Made by a program: the position numbers and the translations under genes
Shown here: positions 27,833 through 29,553 of the stretch, piece after piece
Position numbering within the stretch: position 1 is the stretch's first letter
Layout: each line of letters begins with the position of its first letter
IMG/VR virus record: IMGVR_UViG_3300008262_002649
Location: 1-29,553 of that record
DNA from: a virus
DNA: 29,553 nucleotides
Reading direction: 5' to 3' (one strand)
Notes under the pieces: generated by a model
What the model saw: only the letters and a program-made list of their open reading frames with translations
Databases searched by the model: none
What the model was told of the DNA's origin: nothing

Positions 27833-29359
27833 TTATAGATCCTTGAACCATTTGGTGGTATAATTTGCATAAGTGTCGCCTCCATTAGCAACTTCCCATA
27901 AATCTCCACCTTCAATCATAAAATCTGGTTTTGTACCATCATCAATAATAGGTTCAGGTAGAACCTCTTCATCAATCTGATTCATATTTTCCAATTGAAT
28001 CTGTTTTCTTAAATCATGGTTAACTATTTCTCTGAAGTATTTTTGAGTGGCAGCCCAAGCAAAAATAACCAAAGTCATCACATTGTCATCATTGGCACCA
28101 TCGGCTGCAGCAAAAGAGGTCTTATATTGTTCAAAAGTGGTTAACTCTGAGTAGGTATCAAAGTCATTAATTAATAACTTATCACCTTCAATCAAAGTTT
28201 TTAAGTTGGAACAACCAATTTGTTTTACCTGTGGTGACATTTTAAGTCCCATCTGTACACCTCTGGCAAAACCAGCCGATAATTGTTGTGGTTTTTTGTT
28301 ACCAGTAAACACTTTTAACAAGTTTTCATACTCAAGGTCTTGGTGTAATATATCTGCCACCTGTGGATTGTTATTAATCTCTACCAATACATAGGCATCA
28401 TTGTACAGTTTGGCTGCATTATATATTACCGTTGGAAACAATAGTGGTGATATTGAAGAACTATTGTAGGTGGCTACCTGTTTGTATGGTGTTGTTGATA
28501 TATCTATTACCGAAAATGCCGAGGAGTCTAAATTTTTACCTTCAGACACATCCACACAAATACAATACAAGTGGTCTGAGTTGTGTTCAGTACCTTCTTT
28601 AATTGGATTTTCATAAATTTTCATCTTATCGTGGTCGGCAATTGGATTGATATATCTCAATTGTTGTAGTTTGTAACCAGAAATAAGGGTGTTGGACGAA
28701 CCTAAGAATTCGGTTTCAAACTCCTGTGAGAATTGCCGTTCTGAGGTATTACGAATTGTTTCTTCTTTCCAAACATCATCACGACCTGGCACCATTGACC
28801 AATGAATCTGAAAGTTTTTATAGTTGTTTCGGCCTTCAATTGAATCCATCCATAGTTTATAGAATAGATTCATACCATTTGGTGTAGAAACAATAATAAT
28901 CTTTGAGGACTTACCAGATGAGATTACCGGATAAACGGAGTTAAAGAACTCATTGGCAATGTTGTTTGGTACGAAAGCGAATTCGTCTAAGAATACAATG
29001 TTAAACGAACCCCCTCGGATCGCTGAGGAACTGGTGGAGGCCGCAATAACCTTAGACCCGTTCTCTAGTTCTACGTTACCCTTGTTCCATGTCACCACGC
29101 CTTGTTGGAGCCATTGTGGTAAATTTTCATATGCCAGTTGATATTTGGACAAAATATCACGAGCCAGAAATGGCCACATATCAAAATTGATTAGACCTTG
29201 GTCCACGTTAACAATTTTAATATATTTTCTACAAAAATGTATTGGATCTTTAGAACATTTTATGTATTCTTGTACTTGTTCTTCCGTATATTCGTGTTCG
29301 ACACCAACTTTTTTTAATAACGGATTGTCACGATAAGAATCTTTATTTTGTATGGACAT
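27833..29359 (-). CDS. 17: Terminase large subunit gp17, missing the Walker A segment
   Basis: 508 aa (T4 610). N-terminal Y-I-K-C-S-K-D-P-I-H-F, then L-I-N-F-D-M-W-P-F; at about residue 64 it jumps to L-A-R-D-I-L-S-K-Y-Q-L-A-Y-E-N-L-P. In T4 gp17 and relatives some 50-60 residues lie between these, including the C-K-x-P-R-Q-x-G-K-[ST]-T Walker A motif; none of it is here. Walker B I-V-F-L-D-E-F (121-127), coupling motif S-T-P-N-G (158-162) and nuclease acids D270, E327 and D424/D425 are present. As written it should not hydrolyse ATP. The frame stays open, so this is an in-frame loss or an assembly gap. One-base overlap with gp16. Confidence 0.92.
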   Translation of the reverse strand: MSIQNKDSYRDNPLLKKVGVEHEYTEEQVQEYIKCSKDPIHFCRKYIKIVNVDQGLINFDMWPFLARDILSKYQLAYENLPQWLQQGVVTWNKGNVELENGSKVIAASTSSSAIRGGSFNIVFLDEFAFVPNNIANEFFNSVYPVISSGKSSKIIIVSTPNGMNLFYKLWMDSIEGRNNYKNFQIHWSMVPGRDDVWKEETIRNTSERQFSQEFETEFLGSSNTLISGYKLQQLRYINPIADHDKMKIYENPIKEGTEHNSDHLYCICVDVSEGKNLDSSAFSVIDISTTPYKQVATYNSSSISPLLFPTVIYNAAKLYNDAYVLVEINNNPQVADILHQDLEYENLLKVFTGNKKPQQLSAGFARGVQMGLKMSPQVKQIGCSNLKTLIEGDKLLINDFDTYSELTTFEQYKTSFAAADGANDDNVMTLVIFAWAATQKYFREIVNHDLRKQIQLENMNQIDEEVLPEPIIDDGTKPDFMIEGGDLWEVANGGDTYANYTTKWFKDL

Positions 29360-29553
29360 TACTCTTTACCTTTAATGAGTTTATTCAACTCAGCGGTAGA
29401 ACCAATAAAAATGGCTTTGTCTATATTAGTACCAGCATTTTTCTTTTTATCTTCATCCATCTCACGCATTTGTTTTTGTATTGCCAACAACTCTTTATTG
29501 GCATCTACCACATTTTTGAGTAGTGTGCCATATACTTCAAAAGCACGGGGATG
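29359..29553 (-). CDS. 16: Terminase small subunit gp16, C-terminal part
   Basis: The last 64 codons of a gene that continues past the right edge. H-P-R-A-F-E-V-Y-G-T-L-L-K, a coiled-coil L-A-I-Q-K-Q-M-R-E-M-D, and N-I-D-K-A-I-F-I-G-S-T-A-E-L-N are typical of the C-terminus of gp16 in T4-like phages. gp16 recognises phage DNA and stimulates gp17 ATPase. TAATG overlap with gp17 indicates coupled translation. Confidence 0.85.
   Translation of the reverse strand, partial: HPRAFEVYGTLLKNVVDANKELLAIQKQMREMDEDKKKNAGTNIDKAIFIGSTAELNKLIKGKE

Noticed and set aside
1-29553. CRISPR arrays, insertion sequences, integrase or attachment sites
   Set aside because: No regularly spaced repeats, transposase or integrase motifs were seen on either strand; content is that of a lytic T4-type phage.

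Overview
This window looks like part of the genome of a tailed phage with a T4-type core (Caudoviricetes, 'exo-T-even' group, closer to marine/freshwater phages infecting cyanobacteria, SAR11 or methylotrophs than to enteric T4). Evidence: an A+T-rich, tightly packed genome with almost all genes on the minus strand; a recognisable T4 structural set (gp16-17-18-19-20-67-68-21-22-23); T4 replication/recombination genes (gp45, gp44, gp62, RegA, gp46, gp47, UvsW, UvsY, gp55); and typical aquatic-myophage accessories (Hsp20, peptide deformylase, J-domain protein, DUF5664, SprT-like, dCMP deaminase). No photosynthesis gene is present, so the host cannot be named.

Layout, read in the direction of transcription (high to low coordinates). 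29553-20496 is the late packaging/head/tail block: end of small terminase, large terminase, sheath, tube, portal, prohead core proteins, protease and scaffold. The major capsid protein (20464-19115) follows, closed by stacked hairpins and an intrinsic terminator. 19017-14519 carries a tube-like protein, UvsY, UvsW, late sigma factor gp55 and small proteins. 14556-8769 has a nucleotidyltransferase-cupin fusion, a YkgJ-like protein, gp47/gp46, peptide deformylase and a DruA-like protein. 8664-4050 has a winged-helix gene with its own promoter and terminator, a glycosyltransferase, DUF5664, then clamp, clamp loader and RegA, with an extra nuclease-like gene inserted. 3943-1421 holds Hsp20, several microproteins, three tRNA-type genes, dCMP deaminase and an SprT-like protein. 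The only plus-strand gene is a J-domain protein (809-1420), convergent with the tRNAs and divergent from a glycosyltransferase at the left edge.

Two promoter classes are visible. Five minus-strand sites have a perfect TTGACA, a 17-18 nt spacer and an extended -10 TGTTATrrT (probably early, host sigma70). Late sites match the T4 octamer TATAAATA or one-base variants, upstream of hsp20, gp22, gp67, gp19, gp18, the SprT-like gene and dnaJ. This fits gp55, the sigma factor that recognises that octamer, being encoded here.

Most notable points: the large terminase lacks the segment carrying its Walker A ATPase motif while the rest is intact; a promoter-driven tRNA-Gly-like gene has G33 and G55 and a collapsed D-arm; a DruA-like (DUF4338-like) protein sits beside the recombination genes; and a consensus promoter on the plus strand points against the UvsW/gp55 operon. 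There is no non-coding stretch over 300 bases; the larger gaps hold microgenes, tRNAs, promoters or terminators, each listed.
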